A stretch of 64,000 nucleotides of DNA, taken from positions 1,681,893-1,745,892 of the forward strand of contig NW_003101681.1 of the NCBI RefSeq assembly GCF_000003855.2. Reading direction: 5' to 3'. Positions within the stretch are counted from its first letter, which is position 1. Every line of letters starts with the position of its first letter. The position numbers and the translations under genes were made by a program. The notes beneath the pieces are model-generated. The model was not told where the DNA came from. It did no database searches and was given only the letters and a program-made list of their open reading frames with translations. Below, piece after piece: positions 22,978-33,751 of the stretch. The stretch comes from Blastomyces gilchristii SLH14081 (lineage: Eukaryota; Ascomycota; Eurotiomycetes; Onygenales; Ajellomycetaceae).

Positions 22978-23240
22978 ACCGATATGATGCCAGGCCACAG
23001 TGCCTATATGATGCCAGGCCACAGTGCCTATATGATGCCAGGCCACAGTGCCTACGATGCCAGGCCCCAGTGCCTATATGATGCCAGGCCCCAGTGCCTA
23101 CGATGCCAGGCCCCAGTGCCTATATGATGCCAGGCCCCAGTGCCTACGATGCCAGGCCACAGTGCCTATATGATGCCAGGCCACAGTGCCTACGATGCCA
23201 GGCCCCAGTGCCTATATGATGCCGGGCCACCGATTGCCCA
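22978..23240 (+). repeat. Tandem minisatellite inside the TRIM
   Basis: About eleven tandem units of 20-24 bp with core GATGCCAGGCC(A/C)CAGTGCC, alternating between forms that end TATAT and forms that end TAC. Unit variants alternate regularly, which suggests unequal exchange of a two-unit period. Further short repeats (CCTATGCCGATGA) follow to 23295. Not a CRISPR: there are no unique spacers. Confidence 0.85.
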
Positions 23241-23537
23241 TATGATGACCTATGCCGATGACCTATGCCGATGACCTATGCCTATGCCTATGACGATGAA
23301 AACCACAAAAATAATAAGAATGAGATCCCGCGGCGTTAGAACAACTGGGGGTAATACCAATACTGAAAGGACGGATTTGGGTGTTCTTCTTGCATGTTTT
23401 TTATGTTTTTTCATGTATGGAGCTAGTTGTTATGAGGAAACTAGACTCTACTTTTTGTAATTAATTTTTATTGCAGATTTGAATGATTTGGGTGCTTTTG
23501 ACTGCGTGGGTTAACTGGCCTGCGTAGCATGGGGGGG

Positions 23538-23650
23538 TGTTGGAGCTACTACACAAGCCCTAACCCACGTGACCCACACACATATATTTAGCTTTCACTA
23601 GCTACTAGTTAGATAACAACAACAACTAACCACGTTCAACCTCTCTCACA
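23538..23650 (+). repeat. 3' LTR of the TRIM
   Basis: 113 bp, identical to the 5' LTR. Preceded by a run of seven G and followed by the duplicated AAAAC. Confidence 0.9.
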
Positions 23651-23888
23651 AAAACTTCTTATATTTATAAGTATATTTAGAAATAACTCTGTTATTATTT
23701 AACAGCTATATATTTTTTCAAATTATATTTTCTTTTATTAAATTTAATTATATTTATATAACTGTAATATAAACTCTAACTTTATACAGATTAATATACA
23801 GTTATTATTTATAATTATATAGTTTATCTCTGATTTAATTAATATTTTACTTATACTTATGTAAAAAAGCTTTTATTATATTATATTA

Positions 23889-24006
23889 TATAAGAGGTCT
23901 ATACTAAATAGATCAGTATTAATATATAGATCTTATATAATAAAAGTAAAAAATATTAGAGAAGAGAAAAAGAGAAAGTATGAAAATCAGTAATTAAAGT
24001 AAATAT
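23889..24006 (-). repeat. Truncated gypsy LTR (inverted relative to the adjacent LTR)
   Basis: Matches the first ~118 bp of the 271-bp gypsy LTR as it reads on the plus strand at 42780 (TATAAGAGG..., AAAAAGAGAAAG...). It stops exactly where the oppositely oriented LTR of the next gypsy copy begins at 24007. This suggests that the latter inserted into an older LTR. Confidence 0.7.
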
Positions 24007-24330
24007 TATAGCAGATTACATCTGATTAATAGACTATTTTATTACACTTTATAAATTTCTGCTGAAAGCTTTAATTCTTGATCACTGATTCTTAGCTGAA
24101 GAACTTACAGAGTTTCTATTCTTTCACTCTGAGCTTCACTTTATATATATATAGATATTTACTTATTTCTATTCTTTTATTCTGAAGCTTTATCTTATAT
24201 ATGTATAAATATTCACTCTGATTATTAATTCTTCTACTTTCTCTTTTACTTTTCTTTTCTAATATTTTTCACTTTTATATTATAAGACCTATATATATTA
24301 TACTAATCTATTCAGTGAAGGCATCTTATA
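24007..24330 (+). repeat. LTR of the truncated gypsy copy
   Basis: 324 bp. Begins TATAGCAGATTACATCTG and ends GCATCTTATA, i.e. RIP-altered TG/CA termini. Two similar segments (near 24115-24170 and 24170-24230) account for the extra length over the 271-bp form. Confidence 0.7.
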
Positions 24331-25476
24331 CTTGAAAAATGTTCATCATCTTCTCATTAAAAATGATTATTCAGTAAGAAGATATTTAAATATATAACAA
24401 TGTGTAAGAAATAGAGAAACAAATAATTAGTTAAGCAGACACTGAGTTTCTAAATAGAAGCTTGCTCACTAGTCACTCTAATCTTATAATAAGATCTTAT
24501 AAAGAGAATAAGAGATTAGTGAAAGACTTAAGAGTTCTAACATCTTAGATGTATAAGATATTCATATAATTACACTTCTTTTAATTGCACAGATATCATA
24601 TATCTGATAAATAATAGCTATATCTATCAATAATATGAGAGAACTCTTGAGCGCGAGCATAGATATAGTATCATAGTAACTCTGAGCAATGTTGAAATTA
24701 CAATAGTAATAGATAGCTGATATGCATACAACTTAACAATGTCAATATAAGGAAATTTAACAATTATCTTAACTAGAAACCTCTGCACAAGTAATTTCAA
24801 CACTGACTGAATCAGATATAAACATGATATAAGTACTGAAGAAATATCTAGACACTCTTACATATTTCAATACTTCTGATCTCACTCTCTATCTATCATG
24901 AAGATTGAAAATGCTTGTAAAACTAAGTGTAGATAAAGATGTCATTGATTTATTAACTAATCAAGATTAGTATATTAATAATCAATTAAAAGATTATGTA
25001 AGATAGAAGTGTCATTCATAAATAAAAACATGTGAACTGATGTTATATATGTCTGACAATATCATCAAATATCTTAATATTCTGTTTCAAGATACTGCTA
25101 TATAACAGAAGATATTAGATTAGTTACAGAGTATTTAACAGAGAAATACTTCTCTTATAATATTTATTTCTGATTTTAACATCAAGATTCTAGAAGCAGG
25201 TAATTAATCTTGAAAGAATTGAATGAAGATTAGCACGCTTAAGAAGATACTAACTTTCAAACTTCTACAGACTCTTATAAGTGTAGATAAAGATCAGACT
25301 TATAAAAACTTCTATATATAACTTCAGACATTGAATGATCATCTTATTAAGCTTAAGAGTGTATAGAATAGTAGTAGAAGATATTACATCTCAGTCACTC
25401 ATATATCTGCATCAAAGAATAATAATAATACAGATATTATAAATTGAGTAGACTTAAATATCTATGCATAAACAAG

Positions 25477-26002
25477 GGTCTCTGTTAGACTGGCCGCTGA
25501 GATCATGAATTTCATGTTTGGTCTCATTTGATCTGATCTCATACATTTCTTAACATGAATTCTGCTGAGACTAGTCATTAAAAAAACATGTAAAGTGACT
25601 ATATATAAGATCTTAAAATGAAACCATGACTTGAAAAAAATGAGAAAGTGATTTCATTTGATCTCATTTAGTCTCATTCTTAGCATAAAGTTACTATTTT
25701 TAGACATTTTAAGGTTTTTTTAGATTATTTTTAATTTTTTAAAAAGTAACACTTTTTGATAATGCTCAAATGAGATTTAAAGTCATTTAAAGCAATAAAA
25801 ATAATTTAAATTGAGAAGTGAAAATCATGATCTCATTTGAAAAATGTGATAAGAGTAGACAGTAAGTCTCACTGAGACAGTATGAGACTACTATCTAATG
25901 TTAAAACCATGTAATGAGATCAGTCGAATTGGTAATGAGACTATCAAAAAATCTGGTCCTGGTCTTAGACACGGTCACACGGTCAGTCTAGTCTCTGTCA
26001 CT
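25477..26002. mobile_element. hAT-like MITE (526 bp)
   Basis: The segment is absent from the other gypsy copy at the matching position. It is flanked by the 8-bp direct repeat TAAACAAG (25469-25476 and 26003-26010), the duplication length of hAT transposons. Its ends are imperfect inverted repeats: the left end starts GGTCTCTGTTAGACTGGCCG, and the reverse complement of the right end is AGTGACAGAGACTAGACTGA followed by CCG. The interior is rich in TCTCATTTGATCTCAT-like phrases and codes for nothing. No transposase in the window. Confidence 0.7.
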
Positions 26003-26301
26003 TAAACAAGCTTTCAAGTCCCTGGAATTGCTTTTGAAGAAGTCACTGATTGATATCAATGAGAAGTGTGTATTAATTATAACTATTCAGAATATATTGC
26101 TTTGAACTGCTAATCAGTCTATATATCTTCTCACTTAAAAGAAAGATTAACACTGACAGTTCATGTCAATCATATTACATTGAAGAAAGATTTAGAAGAT
26201 AACTATGAGAATACTCTGATAAAACAGAGAAAAGATTAACTTCTGTTCAAATTCTTAAGCAGAAGCTTGAAGAGGTTAGATGATAATCATTTAAAGAGAA
26301 A

Positions 26302-26610
26302 ATGATAATAAATATAATTCTTGTATCTACTGTAGTAGATAACATCATTAACATGTATAATATGAAAGTCATGATAGACAGTAGTCTATATTATTATACA
26401 ATGATTAAATCTTCAGTTGTAAGATATTATAATCCTCAGTGTATTCTCTTATTAAAACCTCAACTTCTTGCAGAATTTAATAACTCAAAAGATGTTTGCA
26501 TCTGTTATATAGTGAAGCTAAACATAGATATTAGAGAACATCAATATGAAGATATCTATGTATATAAAGTTAATAATCTTGACTATAATCTTATACTAGA
26601 ACTTGTCTAA
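26302..26610 (+). pseudogene. Gypsy retropepsin-like fragment
   Basis: A 102-codon frame with NMYNMKVMIDSS...IKSSVVRYYN, fitting the gypsy aspartic protease pattern (hydrophobic-DSG-A, then Fxxxxx) with the Gly of DSG changed to Ser as expected from G-to-A mutation. A close relative lies on the minus strand at 47505-47728. Not functional. Confidence 0.65.
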
Positions 26611-27152
26611 CTATCTGAATAAGATATCTTACTGAATGCTTAAAACAGGAGTTTAATATTCTTTAATAGTAATAGAATTCATGAAGATAATGTTCACAAG
26701 ACTATAAAGCTGACACAGACTGTCAATACTTATGAAATGCTCTGAAAAAGAAGTCATTGACAAGATCACTGACAAAGTCACTGATAGCAGAATTATATAG
26801 TAATCTATTTCATTAATCTGACTAATATCAAGAAAGCTCTAGAAAAGTTATTCTGTACTATAATAACAGATTCTCATATAAAACTCTCTCAATAATATCA
26901 TGAATATTTAGATATCTTTTGACAAGATAATATTATAAATATACTTCTCTTACAAGACTCAGAAGTAAATCACAGTATTAAGTTAAAAAAGAAGAATAAT
27001 AAGAATTCTGAATCACTGTGAGACTCTCTTTATAACATATTCTGAGATGAACTTCTTCTTCTTCAGAAGACACTCAATAATCTATTGAATAAGAAATTTA
27101 TATATATTAGTAACTCTTTCACTGCAGCAAGAATGAATATCAAATAGACAGA

Positions 27153-27530
27153 TATATACTCAACCGCTCCACCACGAACTCGCTCAATTTTTCGAATAAG
27201 AACTCGCCGTTAGATCCATCGAAAAGCCCTCGATCATACGAGCATTTTGACCCCATCGCCGACCGCATACCCCGTGTGGTCGTGGAGTTATCCAGCCAAA
27301 TGTGAACCAGACATTGTTTGAAACTCCTGTGTGGGATTATCCCCTGTTCTCCCCTATTACACCACAACCCCGGGCCAAATTGCCATACAAAATGTAAGAT
27401 GAAGAGACCTAGCCATATACACCAATCTTCTTGATTTTAGAAGATTCTCAATCTGTAATTGTGAAGATATCTGAGAAGTGATCTTCATGAAAACCCTGTC
27501 CATCATTAATATTTCAAAACATCAACACTC
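27153..27530. repeat. Unclassified dispersed repeat X, copy 1
   Basis: Sequence starting CAACCGCTCCACCACGAACTC that recurs at 28443. It is about 85-90% identical, and most differences are C/T or G/A, this copy being the more AT-rich. Base composition is much nearer to the gene islands than its surroundings. Short open frames on both strands have no recognisable domain. Confidence 0.7.
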
Positions 27531-28442
27531 TCAACTGTTTTTCTTCTCAGTAAGCTTCTGATTATGTTTTCTGATATAATTTTGCATGGATACAGATGCT
27601 GATATTTGTTTTTATTTATATAAAATCTTTATATATTGACAGATCTGTGTTCACTGATGATAGTGAATGCCTCAATATTGAATCATTGATTGAAAACTTG
27701 AAGAATATAATAATGAAGAAATTATCTGTATTATATATAACTGAGTCTTCTATGTCTCTCTCTGTCTCTTCTGTCACTGTTTCTCCCTCTGCTGCTCTCT
27801 TTCAATCTTCTATTCTTGTCTCTGTTTCTGATTCTTCTGCTTCTACTATCTCTGTTCTTATAACTCTCACTTCTACTACTTCTGCTTCTTCTGCTTCTGC
27901 TGTCTCTGCTTTCATTATCAGCTCTTCTCATTTTAAGAAGATGTTGTGTAGACTTAATGAACTATGTTTCTCAGTGTATATACTTCTGTTCTTCTTACTG
28001 ATCTCTAAAATAATTTATTGTATAAAAACTGTATACAATATAACTATCTGAAGCTTGATTACAGATGCTGATTATTATATTCATTTTAAGTATTTATAAT
28101 AAGATAATTATTCATTTATATCAGAGAATCATCTCTCTCTTCAACAGTGTTGAGATTATAAGTCTTTTCTTTTTTCATCTTTTCTTTCTGACACTGATTT
28201 TTCTGTTCTTAGAGAAAATCATTATGAGTTTTATTATGCACAAAGTCATGATATTCACAGATATTAAGAAACTTTTTACAACTGTTAAATTCAATATTAC
28301 AGATATATTCACTCTGATGAATATCTTCAGAATAATTAATCTGTATCAGTCTATTCTCTGATATTTATTATTCAACTTCATGATGCAGATGAAGAATATC
28401 TGTGTTTTCAGAAACAGAAACATGAATATCATATCACTACAA
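27531..28442. other. AT-rich spacer between the two X repeats
   Basis: About 0.9 kb containing a 151-codon plus-strand frame (27596-28051) with a Ser/Thr/Val low-complexity middle part, and a second frame (28065-28361) of hydrophobic composition. Two ACAGATGCTGAT phrases stand near 27592 and 28062. It may be the interior of a composite element bounded by X, but no class can be named. Confidence 0.35.
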
Positions 28443-29060
28443 CAACCGCTCCACCACGAACTCGCTCGATTTTTCGAATAAGAACCCGCCGATAGATCCA
28501 TCGAAAAGCCCTCGATCATACGAGCATTTTGACCCCATCGCCGACCGCATACCCCGTGTGGTGGTGGAGTTATCCAGCCAAACGTGAACCAGACGTCGTT
28601 CGAAACTCCTGTGTGGGATTAACCCCCATTCTCCCCTACCACACCACAACCCCGGGCCAAATTGCCATACAAATTGTAAGGTGAAGAGACCTAGCCATAT
28701 GCACCAATCTTCTCGATTTTGGAAGATCCCCGATCTGTAGTTGTGGAGATATCTGAGGAGCGACCTCCGCGAAAACCCTGTCCATCTTTGATGTTCCAAA
28801 ACACCAGCGCCAAGTCCCACCCTCGTACCGCCCTTCCTAATCTGGCCCATCCCTGGCAGAAAAATACAAAAAGATACCTCGGTGATAATATCAAGCACAT
28901 AACCAATGGCCACTTCTGAAGTGCAACCTCCGCGGTCTGTCTTCAGTGTATCTAGACATCAATGCCAAGTCTCACCCTTGTACCACCTGTCTCAATCTGG
29001 CCCATCCTCAACAGAAAAGTACAAAAAGATACCTCAGCAACTGTACTTGATACATAATCA
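28443..29060. repeat. Unclassified dispersed repeat X, copy 2 (longer)
   Basis: The GC-richer copy. After the part shared with copy 1 it holds an internal tandem duplication: the segment beginning about 28802 (CGCCAAGTCCCACCCTCGTACC... AAAAAGATACCTC) returns at about 28959 with C-to-T differences. A 158-codon minus-strand frame (28437-28913) spans the first half, but its translation matches nothing that I know. Confidence 0.65.
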
Positions 29061-30109
29061 GCAGACATGACAACTATAAAATCAGTATATCTCAAGATCT
29101 GACTGAGCCTTTGATCCCTGCACAGTGAGATATATTAAATCTAGTTTTAATATCTCAATATTTAATAGATTCTGCAAGAGATTGAGAACAGCAACACTAG
29201 GTTTCTATTAAATTTGAGAATTAACTCTATATTGATATAATCATTGACAAAGTCTTCTATTTTGAGATATAAATAACCAGTTTCTCTACATTCTGCTGAT
29301 AATATTTACATTATCATATAGAAACAGACTTATATTCTCTATAATATCAAGACTCTGAAGAGAGAAAGTCTTGATAGAGAGTATACAGTAGTATATATCT
29401 TAGCAGTTTCTATCTCATTCTTCTGCAGCAGTTAATGTAAAAAAAAAAGATCTTAGAAATAGTTTTTTACTTCTCTTGAAAAAGTAAGGTGTTTTTCTCT
29501 GAGTTTTACACAATATTCTTATAAAGAATTAAAAACAGAGTTGTTTTCTATCATAATTTCATATTCTTTTAAGTAAGAATTACTTTTTCAGTAGCTAAAG
29601 AGCTTTCATTAATACTTAATTCTTTTTTACACTCTTTATTAACTGATTTGAGTTGCACACTTGTTGTGTGAGAAGAATTGAATAATTTAGAATAAAATTG
29701 AATAGTTTTAATCAATTTCTCTGTAAAAAATTGATTTATTTTTTATCAGTTTTTCTCTCAAAAACTGTTATATTATCTGATTTATTATTAATTGATATCA
29801 TACTTTTCCTCACTGTATCTCAAGAAAGAGATTGTAAAGATTTTATTAATTTATCTTAAAAATCAATTTTAGTTTATTAGATTCTCTTCAAAAATCTAAC
29901 CTAGTTACTGAACTAGTGTGAAAAAAAATCAGATGTTTTATATACAAAAGTCTGTTATTCTTCTTTTGAAATAGTCTGATCAACTTTTCAATTGAAAACA
30001 GACTTAAAAACCTCTTAATTGAAACAGTCTGATCAACTTTTCAATTCAAAAGAGTTTAATAAATATCTCAATTGAATTAGTCTGATCAACTTTTCATTGA
30101 GTAAGAACA

Positions 30110-31549
30110 ATGAGTTCAAAAGTACACTCAGTTGATGTGAAAAAGAATGCTTTCTTAAATACTATTTCTGAGATTAAAATTCTGAAGAGAAGAAAGAAAG
30201 AAGAAATAAAGAAACAACAAGTTCTTGAAATACAGAAACTTGAAAAAGCAAGTAAAATTCTTGAAAAGCAGTGTCTGAGTGAGATGAATGAAGAAGTTCT
30301 GTTAATTCTTCATACTCAGACTAGACAACTACAGAAAGTGATCAAGTTCAAACTTGGAATTTCAAACACAGTTCAAAAAACTTTGAAAATTTCTAATACA
30401 ATCACTGACTCTTCAGTTTACTCTTTCTTCTTTTCTACTTCATCTTCTTCTTCTTCTTTAAATTAGAAGAAAACATATGCTCAAGCAGCAGAATCTGCTG
30501 TCTTCAAACCTGCTATCTCTAAATCTGCTATCTCAAAATCTGCTCAAAATTCTGAGAAAACTGAGAAGAATACTGCTCATACTTCTATTGATAGAAGAGT
30601 GAAGAAAAAAATGTAAAAAGAGAAAAATCTTCAAATCTCCAGAAATAGAAGACTTATTCTCAAAGTCTCAAATCAGGACATATTGCAGAGAAATAAGCTA
30701 AACTCAAATCTCATTTTCAGAATTAGAAATGAAATCAACCAGCAGTTCTTTTCTCAGTTAATAACTGATATTAAAGTTTAAAAATTAGTTATAGCTTCAA
30801 TTGAGTTATTCTTCTTTGAAAACTTCATCATTCTGATCACAATACCTGAATTCAGTGCAGAATTTCTTATTCAGAATAAGAATCTCTGAAAGTCAGCAGT
30901 AGAATCTCTGTTAAACACAATAATTCTATCTGAGAGAGATAAAAAGTGAGATAAATTCATTCTTCATGATATTTCAGTTGAAATCTTTGACTGTGAGAAA
31001 GGAATACTACTTCTTAAAAATGAATTGAAAGAATACAATTCTGTTCAACTGAGAAAAGAGCCTGTATGACTTAATTCAATTGAGTTCAGACAGAGTAGAA
31101 GAAATGCCTCTGTTCTAGTGTATATAAAGACACTTGAATAATCAAGAATCTCTGAAGTAAGAGTAGCAGATTTGAAAATGAGAGTTCATAAATACAAAGA
31201 CTCAAGAATGAATCTCAAAGCTCAAACACAGTGTTCAAACTGTCAAAGATATGAATACTTTGCAATCTCTTATTTCAGAGACTCAAAATGTGTATTCTGT
31301 GCTAGAGATCACAAAACTAGTGAGCATAATTATGAAACATGCTTAAAAAGAGATGAAATATGTCAATATACTCTGCTTAAGTGCTTCAATTGCAAAGAAA
31401 AACATGCATCTAGCTCAAAAGAATGTGTATTTGCTTCAAGAACTCAGAAGAACTGGAGAAAAGATGAAGCTCAAAGTGAATTTAAAACTGAAGAGAAAAG
31501 TCAAGCTAGTAAATCTACAACTGTAAGCTTAAAAAGAAGAAATTCTTAA
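30110..31549 (+). pseudogene. LINE A ORF1 (gag-like, zinc knuckles)
   Basis: One continuous frame interrupted by about seven stops, each at a place where a CAA, CAG or TGG codon would be one transition away. The N-terminal part is a basic coiled coil (ILKRRKKEEIKKQQVLEIQK). The C-terminal part has CCHC-type cysteine clusters (CSNCQRYEYFAISYF, CVFCARDHKTSEHNYETC, CFNCKEKHASSSKEC) like those of fungal Tad1-clade ORF1. The protein would bind the element RNA. It cannot be made from this copy. Confidence 0.85.
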
Positions 31550-31749
31550 CTATCTAGATCTTCAAACTCTAACTCTTCAGCTAAGTGTAAACAGAATTTG
31601 AATTCTCAAACTTCTGTTAAGATTAGAGAATTGAGAAATGACTCTGATAATAAACTAGATATAATGCAAGCAGTTGAGATTTCTACTTTTCAAAATAGTT
31701 ATAATCTACTATCTGATAATAGAAATTAGATTCTACTCTATCTCTACTC

Positions 31750-33380
31750 TCTCTTAGTATGAATATACAACAAAAATAATAAAAAAAGTTTAAAAACTCT
31801 TCAAAAATCACATTTATTTAAAATAATGTGAATAGAAACTCAAATTGCATTTATTCTTATCTTCAGATTGTATTTGAATAAAAAGTTGACTTTGTACTTC
31901 TTCAAGAACCAAACTTTGATACTGAGCAAAAGTACATTATTTCTCATTCAAGCTATTACTGCTTTCTTCCTGAAAAATCTGAGATAAAATCAAGAGTAGT
32001 GATCTATGGAAGAAAAAGATCAAGATATCAATTTAATTTAAGATTTGATATTATATCTGACTCTGATATTCTAGTGAGTGATATTATAGATAAAGAGAAT
32101 GAGTTTGATACTATTCAACTTATAAATATCTATAATGAAAAGTCATTGAAAGAAAACAACAATATCTGAACAATTGATAGAGAATTTTTGAATATAACTC
32201 TCTTAAAAAACTCTATAATTATAGAAGACTTTAATACACATCATCTCTGATGAAACTCAGAGTGCATAAGAGCAGTAAGAGCAGATAAACTGATTGAATG
32301 AACTTTTAAACATTCAATAGATTTAGTTAACAAGTCTGATCAATAAATATTCTTTAGAAAAGACATGAAACAGAAATCTATTATAGATCTAACTTTCATA
32401 TCATAAAATCTAATTAAGAAAAGACTTATAAACTGATTTATTAATTCAAATGAAACCTCAGAATCAGGTCATGAGATCATTCAATTTGATATTGAACTGA
32501 GTGAAAAATAAAGAAGTGAAAATCCTCTTCTCTCTAATCAGTATAACTTTGAAAAAGCTGATTGAAAAGCAGTTAAAGAAAGAGTAAAACAGCTGAAATC
32601 TGAAAGACAGAGTGAGCTTTATTGAAATCAAAGTCAAGATATCTTAAATGAAATGCTTGAGAATAGAGCAAAGCTGATTACATCTATTCTTCTAACAAGT
32701 ATTAAAGAAAATATTTCAAAGAAAAAGTCTTCTGAGTATTTCAAACCTTGATGAAATGAGAATATCACTTCTAAAAGAAAGCAATTAGTCACTGCTAAGA
32801 GAGAGTGAAAGAATAACTTAATATCTGATGAAGAGTTCAAAGCTATTTGAAATGAATATTTTTCAGATATTAAAAAAGTCAAAACAGATTACTAAAACAA
32901 ATTTCTTAAAGAAGCATAAGAAAAAGAAGTTTTTAAAGCCTTTAACTATACTAAAACAAGAAGTGTAGCAAAGCTTTCAACCTTAGAATATGAATTTCAG
33001 AATGAATTGTATACAGCAAACTCTTCTGAGGAAAAATATCAAGCTTTTATGAGAATTCTCTTTCAAAACTCATCACATTTAGAAGAGAAGAATATGTCAT
33101 TTCATGAATATATTGATGAAAATAACTGGGAATGGCCTGAGCTTACAGGTGATGAACTAGAGTCAGTAATATTCTCAAGTTCAATTAAAACTGCTGCAGG
33201 GCCTGATTCAATTAATTATTTAATTATTCAAAACACATATTTCTACTTGAAGAATGAATATTTTGAGCTCTTTTTCAATCTCTTAAGAAATGATTATCAT
33301 TCTGAATGCTGGAGAGAAGCTACTGAAGTAATCCTTGCAAAACCTAATAGAAAAGCTTCAGTTTCTAAGTCATATAAAGT
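31750..33380 (+). pseudogene. LINE A ORF2, endonuclease and start of reverse transcriptase
   Basis: Fragments of an apurinic-type endonuclease are visible: FVLLQEPN with the catalytic Glu (about 31890), and IIEDFNTHH in place of the usual GDFN-H (about 32220). The reverse transcriptase begins with TAAGPDSI (about 33190-33215). Numerous TGA/TAG/TAA stops from RIP. The SINE at 33381 interrupts it. Confidence 0.8.
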
Positions 33381-33751
33381 GCCCCGGTGGCCGAATGGTT
33401 AATGCGGCCACCTGGTAGCACCTTGGCGTGGGAAACCAAGGCGCGTGGGTTCGAAACCCGCAGGGAATACATTAAATCCGGAACTCAAGCACCTCAGGTT
33501 TCTAATAAATACAGAGGTGTACAAATCACTTCAATGAATTGCTCTATGTTCCTGAGCTGGGAAGTTATTATCGCATGTATCTAATTGTCACTTCTTTGTA
33601 TTTTCCTATGTTCTTGTTATCTTGGTGTGGTCTCAACACCTGTATTTCCTCCTGTATAATCAACACTTGACCTGTATTTAACATCACGCAAGGACTCATC
33701 ATAAGCTCCGCTTGCATATGAGTATAATGAAAGAATAATAATAATAATAAT
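33381..33751 (+). mobile_element. tRNA-derived SINE, copy 1 (371 bp)
   Basis: Begins GCCCCGGTGGCCGAATGG, with a Pol III A box (TGGCCGAATGGTTAATGC), and has a B box GGTTCGAAACC about 60 bp downstream. A 280-bp unrelated body and an (AAT)n tail follow. The insertion is flanked by AAGTCATATARAGT (33367-33380 and 33752-33765, one A/G mismatch), and the LINE reading resumes without loss on the other side. GC content is normal and CpG is retained. It is 96% identical to the copy at 36516. It probably relies on the resident LINE, whose 3' end has the same (AAT)n. Confidence 0.9.

Larger units (their letters stand above)
22336..23650 (+). mobile_element. TRIM-like miniature LTR retroelement (1315 bp), non-autonomous
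   Basis: Two identical 113-bp direct repeats (22336-22448 and 23538-23650) begin TGTTGGAGC and end CTCTCACA (TG...CA) and are flanked by the 5-bp duplication AAAAC (22331-22335 and 23651-23655). After the left LTR comes GGTTATGAAGCTC, which resembles the copia-type primer site complementary to the anticodon region of initiator tRNA-Met. Before the right LTR is a polypurine tract ATGGGGGGG. The 1.09-kb interior has no complete gene: only an ATG-led remnant (22552, MPVNTRSINREEISENQ) and a tandem repeat. It has normal GC and no RIP marks, and its LTRs are identical, so it is young. Confidence 0.88.
24007..27124 (+). mobile_element. Truncated Ty3/gypsy element, RIP-mutated
   Basis: Starts with an LTR (24007-24330, reverse complement of the 42780 LTR but 324 bp because of an internal duplication). 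Internal sequence collinear with the minus-strand copy at 42780-49475 follows. A degenerate aspartic-protease region lies at 26302-26610. Similarity continues to the start of the reverse transcriptase, near 27124 (TTAGTAACTCTTTCACTGCAGC), where it breaks off. Most of pol and the right LTR are missing. A hAT-like MITE interrupts it at 25477-26002. Confidence 0.78.

Noticed and set aside
22978..23295. Array of short regular repeats, CRISPR-like at first sight
   Set aside because: Units are contiguous with no unique spacers, there are no cas genes, and the genome is fungal. It is a minisatellite inside a TRIM.
27731..27931. Arg/Ser-rich minus-strand ORF resembling a splicing factor
   Set aside because: It is the antisense reading of a TCT-rich low-complexity stretch in RIP-mutated DNA.
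27153..28820. The two X repeats as LTRs of one element
   Set aside because: They do not share defined TG...CA ends, the second continues well beyond the first, and no short target duplication is visible at their outer borders.
28437..28913. 158-residue minus-strand ORF as a host gene
   Set aside because: It lies wholly inside a repeated sequence, the other copy of which is broken, and it has no recognisable domain.
33381..33470. Functional tRNA gene
   Set aside because: A and B boxes are present but the acceptor arms do not pair and a 280-bp body with an (AAT)n tail follows inside a target duplication. It is a SINE head. The same holds for 36516.
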